Source: Ensifer sp. LCM 4579
GTDB taxonomy: Bacteria > Pseudomonadota > Alphaproteobacteria > Rhizobiales > Rhizobiaceae
NCBI RefSeq assembly: GCF_001854885.1
Contig: NZ_MDDV01000013.1
Location: 253,855-317,854 of the forward strand
Reading direction: 5' to 3'
Length of the DNA stretch: 64,000 nucleotides
Shown in pieces: positions 17,323 through 25,574 of this stretch (position 1 is the first letter of the stretch; every line of letters starts with the position of its first letter). The notes under the pieces are model-generated. The model was not told where the DNA came from. It saw only the letters and a list, made by a program, of their open reading frames with translations, and did not search any database. Both the position numbers and the translations under genes were made by a program.

Positions 17323-17506
17323 TTCCGCTTCCTCGGAGCCGACAACTTTCCACGCCGCGGCAACGGGGATGGGGAGCCGCATTTTGCCGCTGCGGCCGGA
17401 TTGACCGTGACATCCGGATGAATGACAGTCTCCCATCATCCCGGCGGTCGCAGTACGGTGAGCCTGCCTCCGCTTGCCAACGTTGACCGAATATGAGGGC
17501 CGGCCT

Positions 17507-18080
17507 GTGACGCCCGTCTATGTCAATCCCGAGACGGTTCGCTCCTTCGAGGATGCAGAGAGCTTTTACCATTGGCTCGGGCAGAATCATGACAAGCAGG
17601 ATGAAGTCTGGATCAAGATCCACAAGGCGGGCTCCGGGCTCCGATCGATCACGCCCGAGGAGGCCATCGACGTCGTTCTCTGCTGGGGTTGGATCGACAG
17701 TCTGCGAAAGGGCTTCGACGAGAGGAGCTATCTTCAGCGCTACACACCGCGGAGGCGCAAGAGTATCTGGAGCCGGATCAACGTGGAAAATGTCGCGCGC
17801 CTCATCGCAGCGGGCCGGATGACGGAGCATGGGTTGAAGCAGGTCGAAGCTGCCAAGGCCGACGGGCGCTGGGACCGTGCCTATGAGAGCGGCCGGCAGA
17901 TGAAGATTCCCGACGATCTGCAGGCCGCCATAGATGCCGAGCCGAAAGCCAGCGAAATGCTGGACAAATTGAGCGCCCAGAACTGCTCTGAAGACGGAAG
18001 CGGGACGGCGAAAGAAGATCGAAGCTTTTGTCACGATGCTTAAGCGTGGAGAGACGTTCTATCCCCAGCGTGGGAAGTGA
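17507..18080 (+). pseudogene. YdeI/OmpD-associated family gene with 3' frameshift/deletion
   Basis: Codons from GTG 17507 (GAGGG site upstream) encode a YdeI-like protein: FYHWLGQNHDKQDEVWIKI, EAIDVVLCWGWIDSLRKG, RKSIWSRINVENVARLI. The family normally ends with a stretch of about 11 residues (N-x-A-L-x-F-R type) followed by KT-AGR-KKIE-FV-ML. Here the frame runs from KLSAQN into an unrelated tail and stops at 18043. The true ending (KTEAGRRKKIEAFVTMLKR) is in another frame at about 17993-18080. About 26 bases appear deleted near 17985. Residues 1-160 could still fold, so an altered protein remains possible. Confidence 0.75.
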
Positions 18081-18240
18081 ATTTGTCGTGTCTTCCTGCG
18101 GGGGCGGCCGGTTCCAACCCGTTCCTGTCGGACTTTGGCCGCTCGGCCTCGAGCTCCAGATGACGTTCGGCGTGGCGCATGTTTTGCCATTCTCTTTCGA
18201 GGCGCAGGAACACCTCCGTCGGCATATATCGGGACTGCAT
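18040..18240 (-). CDS. Small hypothetical protein, 66 residues
   Basis: ATG 18240 is preceded by GGAGGG at ideal spacing (GGAGGG-TTCAA-ATG). The peptide begins MQSRYMPTEVFLRLEREWQN and is rich in charged residues, with a helical N-terminal half (RLEREWQNMRHAERHLELEAER) and a loose C-terminus. The frame continues upstream to 18294 without a site. It overlaps the remnant 3' end of the YdeI-like pseudogene on the other strand by 41 bases. Function unknown. The ribosome site and helical amphipathic pattern are the reasons for calling it. Confidence 0.5.
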   Translation of the reverse strand: MQSRYMPTEVFLRLEREWQNMRHAERHLELEAERPKSDRNGLEPAAPAGRHDKFTSHAGDRTSLHA

Positions 18241-18662
18241 TTGAACCCTCCGTGGCGGCTCCCCAGGAACACGCAAGCGCAGCTTTGGTTCCATTTTGCG
18301 AATGCTTGGCCGTTGGGGCCGACTGTATGCGGTGGCTACGGCGGCCTCGCAGTTGCAGCGACTTGGCCGGTTTACCCGAGAGAGATGTCGGGCTTTCGCT
18401 CAGCAATCCGACAGGTTCCTTCACTGGTGAGGCCGCCGCTGCAGAAACTGCGTTAGCGGCAGCCTCAGGCTTGCGCCTCATAGTGGATTCCACTCCTGGA
18501 GCGCCCACTCGTCAAGGTTCAGGTCTTCATCATTAGGTGCGCTGTGGGTTACATTGGATGGGTGCGCCAGCCGCAATCGGGCGGCGTATATTTCTGCCAT
18601 CCATCGCAGGGGTTAACTCGATAGGCCAACCCCATGCATCATCAGGTGATTGTCCATGCCTT
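18241..18662. other. Intergenic stretch with no supported gene
   Basis: Both strands carry overlapping open frames (for example 18028-18456 plus and 18059-18508 minus), but they lack ribosome sites and have low-complexity Ala/Arg/Ser composition typical of antisense noise in GC-rich DNA. I see no promoter or repeat I would name. Confidence 0.5.
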
Positions 18663-18788
18663 CTACAAGGCGTGCAAGGTCACCGACGTCGCGGCCAACA
18701 GCAGGCATAGGGCCAGGACGGCGGCAATTCCGTATCGCATCATCTTGATCCGGCGTGTGCGTATGCCGGTCCAGTCGTAGCTCATCAT
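18663..18788 (-). CDS. Small membrane protein, 41 residues
   Basis: A short gene: tandem ATG codons at 18788 and 18785, GGAG just upstream. The peptide opens MMSYDWTGIRTRRIKMMRYG, a basic amphipathic start with a YDW-G-RTRR pattern, followed by one membrane segment GIAAVLALCLLLAATSVTL and a two-residue tail. The positive-inside rule predicts a cytosolic N-terminus. Function unknown; the clean transmembrane segment and basic flank argue for a real gene. The neighbour downstream on the other strand is asnO. Confidence 0.5.
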   Translation of the reverse strand: MMSYDWTGIRTRRIKMMRYGIAAVLALCLLLAATSVTLHAL

Positions 18789-18862
18789 GCGCTCCGGTGA
18801 TATTGCGCTTCGATGATGAAGATTGAACGTATTTTGTTAAGAAATTGGAAACCAGGGGATTC

Positions 18863-18880
18863 CATCTGCCTAGACAGATG
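18863..18880. promoter_or_regulatory. Near-perfect 18-base palindrome upstream of asnO
   Basis: CATCTG and CAGATG flank CCTAGA; only one base pair breaks the symmetry. Length and symmetry are those of a dimeric regulator's site. It lies about 250 bases before asnO. Confidence 0.45.
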
Positions 18881-18898
18881 CGGTGTTAAGTCAAGCAA

Positions 18899-18926
18899 TG
18901 CACTTTGGCTGTGGTCGCAAAGTGCA
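18899..18926. repeat. 9-base inverted repeat upstream of asnO
   Basis: TGCACTTTG and CAAAGTGCA are exact complements separated by 10 bases. It could be an operator or a hairpin in the asnO transcript. No U-run follows, so it is not a typical terminator. Confidence 0.5.
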
Positions 18927-19129
18927 ATCTTCAATGGCTGGGGGTACGAAGTCAAAGTTTAATAAAATGAATGTTGTCTTTGGCGGGAAGTCCGCCGCCT
19001 CATCATTTCCGTTCTTTCAGTCTGATTTTAATGATTTACCATCATCGCAGGTTTCTTTCGCGATTAACTCTTGCTGCTTCCATTCCGTCTATAGTCTCGG
19101 CGCGATTGGGGTGTGAGAGCAAATCCGGC

Positions 19130-21064
19130 ATGTGCGGTATCAGCGGTTATTTTGGTTCAATTCGAGACGGAAAAACCCTACTCGAACGGATGACGGCAGC
19201 GATTGCCCATCGCGGCCCGGACGAGCAGGGGGTTTTCACCACGCCGCAGGCCGGCCTTGGCCATGTGAGGCTGTCGATCGTCGGACTTGGCGACGGCCAG
19301 CAGCCGATGTCGGATGCAAGTGGCGAACTGACGATCGCCTTCAACGGCGAGATCTTCAACTATGTCGAGCTTCGAGACGAGCTGAAGGCCCGCGGCCGGC
19401 GCTTTCGTACTTCAAGCGACACCGAAGTGATCCTCCACCTCTATGACGAAATGGGCGAGGCGTGCGTCTCATTGCTCAACGGCGACTTTGCCTTCGCAAT
19501 CTGGGATGCCCGGCGCCGCCGAATGGTGCTGGCGCGCGACCGCATGGGCGTGCGGCCGCTGTTCTACACGACACAGGGGAATACGCTCTACTTCGCCTCC
19601 GAGGTCAAGGCGCTGCTCGCGGTCCCCGGCGTGTCCGCTGAGATCGATCCGATCGCGCTCGACCAGATTTTTACGCTCTGGGCCCCGATCGCACCCCGCA
19701 CGCCCTTCCTCAATATCCTTGAACTTGAACCGGCGCATCTGATGATCGCCGATGAGCGCGGCGTCACCACGAGGGCCTACTGGACACTGGAGTTCCCGGA
19801 ACAAGGCCAAACGCCAGCCCATACGCATGAGGGATGCGCCGCCGACGAATTGCGCGCGCTGTTGAGCGATGCGACCCGCATCCGCATGCGCGCCGACGTG
19901 CCGGTCGGGGCCTATCTTTCCGGCGGGCTCGATTCCTCGATCATCTCGGCTCTCGCGGCCGGCATGGCGCCACAGGGGCTGCGGACATTCTCGGTCACCT
20001 TCGACAGCGTGGAACACGACGAGAGCGCATTTCAGCTGGAAATGGCCGCAGCCCTCGGCACGGAACACAGCGCCGTTGCCTGCCGGGCGGGGGACATCGC
20101 CAGCGTGTTCCCCGAGGTGATCCGCTTCACCGAACGTCCAATCATCCGCACAGCACCCGCGCCGCTCTTCCAATTGTCCGGGCTGGTGCGCGAGGCGGGG
20201 CTGAAGGTGGTGCTGACCGGTGAGGGCGCCGACGAGGTGTTCGCCGGCTATGACATCTTCAAGGAGGCGCGCGTTCGCCGTTTCTGCGGCCGCCAGCCGG
20301 GCTCGCGTATAAGGCCGCATCTCTTTCGCAAGCTCTATCCCTATCTGCCGGGCCTCAAGCAACAGTCGCCGGAATACCTCGCCGCCTTTTTCGGAGCCGG
20401 GGATGACCCGCTGGACGATCCACTCTTCTCGCACCGGCCGCGTTTCAAGGGCACGGCGGCGACGAAGCTGTTCTTCTCCGCCGAACTGCGCGCCGAGCTC
20501 AAGGACTATGATGCGACGGAAGAACTGATCGGCCGCCTGCCAGAGGACTTCGGGCGCTGGCACCCGCTGCATCAGGGGCAATATCTCGAAAGCCGGTTTT
20601 TGCTGCCGGGCTACATCCTTTCGAGCCAGGGCGACCGCATGGCCATGGCGCATGGCGTCGAGGGGCGCTTTCCTTTCCTCGACCACCGCCTGGTGGAGTT
20701 CGCCGCGAAATTGCCGCCGGAGATGAAGCTCAAGGGCCTGACCGAGAAGCACATCCTGCGCGAGGCCACCAAGGATCTCCTGCCGTCCGCGATCGGCAAG
20801 CGGACGAAGCAGCCCTATCGTGCGCCCGACAGCCATTCCTTCGGTGGTCCGGGCGCTTTCAACTACGTTCGCGAGGCACTGAGCGAGGAAGCGGTCGCCG
20901 CCGGGGGGCTCTTCAATGCCAAGGCTGTGGCGAAGCTCCATGAAAAGTGCAGCACGCGGCCGGCGTCGGGCTTCCGCGACAATGCGGCCTTCGTCGGCGT
21001 CCTCTCGACGCAGCTATGGCTCCAGACATTTACCGGTGCCGGCCGCAAGGCGGCTGCCGCCTGA
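19130..21064 (+). CDS. asnO: Asparagine synthase-type amidotransferase
   Basis: 644 residues. The class II glutaminase domain begins MCGISGYFG with the nucleophile Cys2 at once after the start, which fixes ATG 19130. HRGPDEQG, SIVGLGDGQQP and FNGEIFNYVELR follow. The ATP-pyrophosphatase loop is VPVGAYLSGGLDSSIISALA near residue 265, then LTGEGADEVFAGYD near 365. Such proteins convert a carboxylate to an amide with glutamine nitrogen. Because ACP, an acyl ligase and a NadE-like protein follow, the substrate may be an ACP-linked acid rather than aspartate. The symbol follows S. meliloti pSymB usage from memory. Confidence 0.85.
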   Translation: MCGISGYFGSIRDGKTLLERMTAAIAHRGPDEQGVFTTPQAGLGHVRLSIVGLGDGQQPMSDASGELTIAFNGEIFNYVELRDELKARGRRFRTSSDTEVILHLYDEMGEACVSLLNGDFAFAIWDARRRRMVLARDRMGVRPLFYTTQGNTLYFASEVKALLAVPGVSAEIDPIALDQIFTLWAPIAPRTPFLNILELEPAHLMIADERGVTTRAYWTLEFPEQGQTPAHTHEGCAADELRALLSDATRIRMRADVPVGAYLSGGLDSSIISALAAGMAPQGLRTFSVTFDSVEHDESAFQLEMAAALGTEHSAVACRAGDIASVFPEVIRFTERPIIRTAPAPLFQLSGLVREAGLKVVLTGEGADEVFAGYDIFKEARVRRFCGRQPGSRIRPHLFRKLYPYLPGLKQQSPEYLAAFFGAGDDPLDDPLFSHRPRFKGTAATKLFFSAELRAELKDYDATEELIGRLPEDFGRWHPLHQGQYLESRFLLPGYILSSQGDRMAMAHGVEGRFPFLDHRLVEFAAKLPPEMKLKGLTEKHILREATKDLLPSAIGKRTKQPYRAPDSHSFGGPGAFNYVREALSEEAVAAGGLFNAKAVAKLHEKCSTRPASGFRDNAAFVGVLSTQLWLQTFTGAGRKAAAA

Positions 21065-21085
21065 ACCCACGGAAAGGAAAAGGAC

Positions 21086-21352
21086 ATGACGCAGACGATC
21101 AAGAACACAGTCAAAACCTTCATCATCGAGAACTTCCTCTTCGGTGATACCTCCTACGAGCTCGCCGATACGGCATCGCTGATCGAAAACGACATCATCG
21201 ATTCAACCGGCGTGCTGGAACTTGTGGCCTTCATCGAGGATCAGTTCGGCATCGCCATGGCCGACGCCGACATCGTGCCGGCGAATCTCGATTCGCTTTC
21301 GCGCATAACAAGCTTCATCGAAGCGAAGGCCGCAGTGCCGGTCACGGCCTGA
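21086..21352 (+). CDS. Acyl carrier protein
   Basis: 88 residues with the phosphopantetheine serine in NDIIDSTGVLELVAFIED (Ser near residue 40). The sequence is acidic and four-helical as in ACPs, but the attachment motif is D-S-T rather than the usual D-S-L, like stand-alone carrier proteins in polysaccharide and natural-product clusters. It starts 21 bases after asnO with GGAAAGGAAAAGGAC upstream. It most likely carries the acid activated by the following ligase. Confidence 0.88.
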   Translation: MTQTIKNTVKTFIIENFLFGDTSYELADTASLIENDIIDSTGVLELVAFIEDQFGIAMADADIVPANLDSLSRITSFIEAKAAVPVTA

Positions 21353-21380
21353 AGCGGCAGCAGAGCGGGGCTTTAAGAGC

Positions 21381-22928
21381 ATGAGGTTCGAGCAATTCCT
21401 CTCGAAGAACGCCGCAGCGAATGGCGCGAAGGTGGCGTTGGTCACCGACCGGAGAAGATTGAGCTACGGCGAGCTCGACGATCTTTCGAGCCGGCTTGCC
21501 GCGGCGCTTTCCGCAAACGGGGTAAAGCGGAACGATCGTGTTCTCGTCTTCATGGACAATTGCTGGGAAGCGGCGGTCTCGATCTTCGCGGTCCTCAAGG
21601 CCGGCGCGACCTTCAGCCCGATCAACGCCTCCACCAAGGCCGACAAGCTCGCCTATATCGTCACCGATTGCGAGGCGGTAGCGATCCTGACGCAAGCGAA
21701 GCTGATGCCGGTCGTTGCCGAGGCGCGGGCGATTTCGTCTGGCCATACTCCCTTCGTCGTCTCTACCGCTGGACCCGGCGGCCGAGTGCCTGATGGCGCT
21801 GTATCATTCGAGGAGTGCCTGACGGCGGCGCCGCCGCCCGCGGCGCATGGCGGCATTGACGTCGACCTTGCCATGCTGATCTACACCTCCGGCTCGACCG
21901 GCCGCCCGAAGGGCGTGATGATGAGCCATCGCAACATCGATGCGGCATCGGAGTCGATCACCACCTATCTCGGCAACCGGCCGGACGACGTCATCCTCAA
22001 CGTCCTGCCGCTCGCCTTTGATTACGGTCTCTATCAATTGCTGATGGCGATCCGACTCGGCGCCACCCTCGTGCTCGAAAAGTCCTTTGCCTTCCCGCAG
22101 GCGATCTTCGAGCGCATTCGCGCCGAGGGCGTGACCGGCTTCCCGCTGGTACCCACCATGGCCGCGATGATCCTGCAGATGCGTAATCTCGAGCCCGGTT
22201 TCCTGCCGAGCCTGCGCTACATCTCCAACACCGCCGCCGCGTTGCCGCCGGCCCATATCGCGCGGCTCAGGGAACTGTTTCCCTCGGCCCGGCTCTATTC
22301 GATGTACGGCCTGACGGAGTGCAAGCGCTGCACCTACCTGCCGCCGGAGCAGCTCGAGCGTAGGCCGGGATCCGTCGGGATTGCCATTCCGAACACGGAA
22401 GCCTTCGTCGTCGACGACGAGGGCAAGCGCGTCGCCCCGGGCGTGGCCGGAGAACTCGTCATCCGCGGCCCGCATGTCATGCAAGGCTATTGGCGCAATG
22501 ATGCGGCGACCGCGAAAATGCTGCGCTCGGGCGAGAACCCGTGGGAGAGGGTACTCCATACCGGCGATCTCTTTCGCACCGACGAGGAGGGCTTCCTCTA
22601 TTTCGTCGGGCGCAAGGACGACATCATCAAGACGCGCGGCGAGAAGGTCGCACCCAAGGAGGTCGAGACCGTTCTGCACGCCCATCCGGGTATCGCGGAA
22701 GCCGTCGTCATCGGCGTTCCGGATCCGGTGCTCGGTCACGCGATCGGCGCGCTGGTGGTCCTCTCGGACGCCACGCTCACCGAAAAGGACATCATCCGCC
22801 ACTGCGCCCGTCATCTCGAAGATTTCATGGTGCCAAAGATCGTGGAATTCCGCACAGAGCTTCCGAAAACCGACACCGGCAAGGTCAGCCGCAGGTTGGC
22901 AGCCGAAACATTGGAGCCCGCCGTATGA
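21381..22928 (+). CDS. AMP-forming acyl-CoA/acyl-ACP ligase
   Basis: 515 residues of the ANL superfamily: P-loop LIYTSGSTGRPKGVMMSH near residue 165, A5 MYGLTECKRCTYLPPE near 310, A7 VLHTGDLFRTDEEGFLYFVGR near 395 and A10 lysine in PKTDTGKVSRR near 505. It activates a carboxylic acid as an acyl-adenylate and loads it on CoA or on the adjacent carrier protein. The family resembles the exosortase-A-associated ligases. It starts 28 bases after the ACP gene; its stop overlaps the nadE-like start by ATGA. Confidence 0.9.
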   Translation: MRFEQFLSKNAAANGAKVALVTDRRRLSYGELDDLSSRLAAALSANGVKRNDRVLVFMDNCWEAAVSIFAVLKAGATFSPINASTKADKLAYIVTDCEAVAILTQAKLMPVVAEARAISSGHTPFVVSTAGPGGRVPDGAVSFEECLTAAPPPAAHGGIDVDLAMLIYTSGSTGRPKGVMMSHRNIDAASESITTYLGNRPDDVILNVLPLAFDYGLYQLLMAIRLGATLVLEKSFAFPQAIFERIRAEGVTGFPLVPTMAAMILQMRNLEPGFLPSLRYISNTAAALPPAHIARLRELFPSARLYSMYGLTECKRCTYLPPEQLERRPGSVGIAIPNTEAFVVDDEGKRVAPGVAGELVIRGPHVMQGYWRNDAATAKMLRSGENPWERVLHTGDLFRTDEEGFLYFVGRKDDIIKTRGEKVAPKEVETVLHAHPGIAEAVVIGVPDPVLGHAIGALVVLSDATLTEKDIIRHCARHLEDFMVPKIVEFRTELPKTDTGKVSRRLAAETLEPAV

Positions 22929-23932
22929 ACATCCGCCCGGATCAGGAGCAATTCGATTTCTCCGCCGAGACACTGAAGATCGATGCGGCGGCAGAGGCCG
23001 ACCGCATCGTTGCGGGACTGCGTGCCCAGTTGCGCGACATGCGCAAGCGCGGCCTTGTCCTCGGTCTTTCGGGCGGCATCGATTCGAGCGTGTCGGTGGC
23101 GCTTGCGGTGCGCGCCGTTGGCGCCAAGAATGTCTTCTGCCTGTTCATGCCGGAAAACGATTCCGATCCGGAAAGCCTGCGCCTTGGCCGTCTGGTGGCG
23201 GAGACGTTCGGCGTCGAGGCGATTGTCGAGGATATCGGCCCGACGCTTGCGGCGATGGGCTGCTACGAGCGCCGCGACGCCTTCATCCGCGAACTCGTGC
23301 CCGATTACGGACCGGGCTGGGCGTCGAAGATCGTCATCGCCAATGCACTCGAAGGCGAGGGCTACAATATCTCCTCGCTGGTGGTGCAGGACCCGACGGG
23401 CAATCGTACCAAGCTGCGCATGCCGCCCGCGGTCTATCTCGGCATCGTCGCCGCGACGAACATGAAACAGCGCACCCGCAAGCAGATTGAATATTATCAC
23501 GCCGACCGGCTCAATTTCGCCGTGCTCGGTACGCCGAACCGGCTCGAATACGACCAGGGTTTCTTCGTCAAGAACGGCGATGGCGCGGCGGACGTCAAGC
23601 CGATTGCCCATCTCTATAAGTCCCAGGTCTATGCCCTTGCAGCCTATCTCGGCGTGCCCGAGGAAATCCGCCGCCGTCCGCCGACGACGGACACCTACTC
23701 GCTCGAGCAGACTCAGGAGGAGTTCTACTTTTCGTTACCCTACGACCGCATGGACCTCTGCCTCTACGGCCTCAACAACGGTTTGAATGCAGAGGAGGTC
23801 GGCCGCGCCGCGAACCTGACCGCAGTTCAGGTCGAACGGGTATGGTCCGATGTGGCCGCCAAGCGCAAGGCGACGCGTTATCTGCATCTCGGGCCGCAGC
23901 TCGTGCAACCGGTCGCGGAAATCAGCGATTGA
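22925..23932 (+). CDS. nadE: NAD synthase-like ammonia-dependent amidase (NadE2)
   Basis: 335 residues with the NadE ATP-pyrophosphatase motif LGLSGGIDSSVSVALAVRAV near residue 46, and KQRTRKQIEYYHADRLNFAVLGTPNRLEYDQGF near 180. There is no glutaminase domain, so it would use ammonia directly or from a partner. It overlaps the ligase stop (ATGA) and ends the operon. Known NadE makes NAD from nicotinic acid adenine dinucleotide. In this setting a second amidation step on the ACP-linked acid is equally plausible. The longer frame from 22541 is antisense-like and was not used. Confidence 0.85.
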   Translation: MNIRPDQEQFDFSAETLKIDAAAEADRIVAGLRAQLRDMRKRGLVLGLSGGIDSSVSVALAVRAVGAKNVFCLFMPENDSDPESLRLGRLVAETFGVEAIVEDIGPTLAAMGCYERRDAFIRELVPDYGPGWASKIVIANALEGEGYNISSLVVQDPTGNRTKLRMPPAVYLGIVAATNMKQRTRKQIEYYHADRLNFAVLGTPNRLEYDQGFFVKNGDGAADVKPIAHLYKSQVYALAAYLGVPEEIRRRPPTTDTYSLEQTQEEFYFSLPYDRMDLCLYGLNNGLNAEEVGRAANLTAVQVERVWSDVAAKRKATRYLHLGPQLVQPVAEISD

Positions 23933-23999
23933 TTTTGCTTTTCAGTGAGCAACCGGCGCGGTTCCGCGAAGCCGTCAGGCGACAGTTCCTGGGCGTGGG

Positions 24000-24530
24000 T
24001 TAGCCGGCCCTTTCAAGAAACTGGTCGACGAAGTCGCCAAGGGCGTCCCAGTTGGTGAAGTCGTGGTCGCGTTCGGAGATCGCCGGATCGTTACGCTTCA
24101 TGACAATGAACTTGACGACCTGTTCCTGGAAGTAGTCGTACTCCGTGTAACGCAAGGCGCCCTCGAGAAGAAGAGTGGCTCGCGGCTGCCATCCCGTAAC
24201 AGAGAAGAAGCTGTCCACGTATTCTTGCGCCTCCGCTCTCCCGTCTTCCAGGGCGGCCGACAGGCTGACGGATATGAACGCCGAGGGCTTCGCGTTCAGT
24301 AGGTCGTGATGGGCGAACGCGAAGTTCACCACGGCGTCCTGGTGGTGCTTTTGGTGGACCGATGCAGCAATGATGATCGCTTGAAACCCGTCCAGCTTCA
24401 GATCGGGCTCGAGAGCCGCGCTGTCAAGAATTTCGACTTGATGGCCGCGCTCGCGGAGACGCGTTTCCGTCCATATCGCGATCTTCCGGGTTTGGCCCTC
24501 GGTCGTTCCGTACACGATCAGGATCTTCAT
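24000..24530 (-). CDS. Flavodoxin-domain protein
   Basis: 176 residues with the FMN loop KILIVYGTTEGQTRKIA at residues 2-18, IIIAASVHQKHHQDAVVNF near 62 and FISVSLSAALEDGRAEAQEY near 95. The pattern resembles HemG-type flavodoxins (menaquinone-dependent protoporphyrinogen oxidase-like), although that role is not certain. ATG 24530 has GGGAGGG five bases before it; the frame extends to 24740 without a site. It is transcribed toward nadE, convergent with it, and divergent from minC, whose CtrA-type box lies between the two. Confidence 0.82.
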   Translation of the reverse strand: MKILIVYGTTEGQTRKIAIWTETRLRERGHQVEILDSAALEPDLKLDGFQAIIIAASVHQKHHQDAVVNFAFAHHDLLNAKPSAFISVSLSAALEDGRAEAQEYVDSFFSVTGWQPRATLLLEGALRYTEYDYFQEQVVKFIVMKRNDPAISERDHDFTNWDALGDFVDQFLERAG

Positions 24531-24732
24531 GATTCCCTCCCAATTCAAAGAGATGTGCTTCCAATCGGCAGGATGCACACCTCCATGCACCGCATTACCC
24601 GACGCTACGATATTAATCCGTAACGCCTCCGACTGGGAGCAATCTCTACGAATCGGCGGCGCCGACGCCGTCGACAGGTCGCGGAAGCGAGCGGTCCGGA
24701 CGGATTCTCCAGCCCCGTGCAGGGTAGCGAGA

Positions 24733-24748
24733 TTAACCATTTGTTAAC
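24733..24748. promoter_or_regulatory. CtrA-type box before minC
   Basis: TTAACCATTTGTTAAC fits the full CtrA consensus TTAA-N7-TTAAC exactly. It lies 41 bases before the minC ATG. In S. meliloti the cell-cycle regulator CtrA is reported to bind the minCDE promoter, so the site is probably functional; binding itself is not shown here. Confidence 0.75.
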
Positions 24749-24788
24749 CGTGACTCGCCTACATCTAGTCAACGGAAAGTTAACGTAG

Positions 24789-25541
24789 ATGACCAAAGTG
24801 CTAACAGACACCCGTTCCATACGCATCAAGGGCCGCTCGTTCCTTGCACTGGTGCTCTCGCCAGAGCCGCCGCTCGAAACGTGGCTCAGCCGTCTCGACG
24901 ATCTGGCCTCGCGCTCTGCCGGATTCTTTCTGGGGCGCCCAGTGGTTCTCGACGTCGCGGACATCGAAATCGATCGGGCGCAATTGAAGAACCTGATCGA
25001 AGAGCTCGGCAAGCGCAATGTCCGAATTATGGGGATCGAGGGCGGGCGTCCGTCACTGTTCGAGCCGGGCATGCCGCCAGCGATGCGCGGCGGGCGACCA
25101 GCTCCCGATGTCGAAATTCCCACAGCTGAGGCAGGCGCCGATGCGAAGATGGCGGGCGCCAACGAGCTGACGTCAGCTGCCCCCCAGGCGGAGCAGCAAG
25201 CGGCGCGGACGATCTCGTCGATCGTCATTCGCGAGCCCGTGCGATCCGGACAGTCGGTGATCTTTCCCGAGGGTGACGTCACGGTCGTCGGCTCGGTTGC
25301 CTCCGGAGCGGAGATCATCGCCGGCGGTTCGGTACACATCTACGGTACGCTCAGGGGACGGGCGCTGGCCGGCTCGGTCGGCAACGCGTCGGCGCGCATC
25401 TTCTGCCGTCGGCTCGAAGCGGAGTTGTTGGCGATCGACGGCGTGTACAAGACGGCCGAAGACATGGCCCCCAACCTTCGCGGTCAGGCGGTGCAGCTCT
25501 GGCTCGAAGGCGACTCGATCATGGCAGAAAGACTTAACTGA
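24789..25541 (+). CDS. minC: Septum site-determining protein MinC
   Basis: 250 residues. The N-terminal MinC domain (to about residue 90) carries IKGRSFLALVLSPEPPLETWL. A Pro/Ala-rich linker (about 95-140) joins the beta-helical C-terminal domain, SGAEIIAGGSVHIYGTLRGRALAG near 180. MinC inhibits FtsZ polymerisation away from midcell and is recruited by MinD. First gene of minC-minD-minE; GGAAAGTTAACGTAG lies before the ATG. Expression is probably coupled to the cell cycle through the upstream CtrA-type box. Confidence 0.97.
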   Translation: MTKVLTDTRSIRIKGRSFLALVLSPEPPLETWLSRLDDLASRSAGFFLGRPVVLDVADIEIDRAQLKNLIEELGKRNVRIMGIEGGRPSLFEPGMPPAMRGGRPAPDVEIPTAEAGADAKMAGANELTSAAPQAEQQAARTISSIVIREPVRSGQSVIFPEGDVTVVGSVASGAEIIAGGSVHIYGTLRGRALAGSVGNASARIFCRRLEAELLAIDGVYKTAEDMAPNLRGQAVQLWLEGDSIMAERLN

Positions 25542-25574
25542 GCCGGCGGCCGGCCAGCAGACAGGAGCGGGAAG

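Larger units (their letters stand above)
18789..19129. other. AT-richer asnO leader with two palindromes
   Basis: No gene is supported in these 341 bases. The DNA is visibly richer in A and T than its surroundings. It contains CATCTG-CCTAGA-CAGATG (18863-18880, almost fully self-complementary) and TGCACTTTG-N10-CAAAGTGCA (18899-18926). An in-frame extension of asnO to 18971 exists but lacks the Cys-2 start and is not used. The stretch probably contains the asnO promoter and its regulator sites or a structured leader. Confidence 0.5.

Noticed and set aside
18059..18508. Minus-strand frame of 149 codons
   Set aside because: No ribosome site, low-complexity Ala/Arg/Ser content, and it conflicts with the better-supported 66-codon gene in another frame.
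22541..22924. N-terminal extension of the NadE-like frame
   Set aside because: It lies in the ligase gene in another frame; the ATGA overlap start at 22925 and the normal NadE length fit better.
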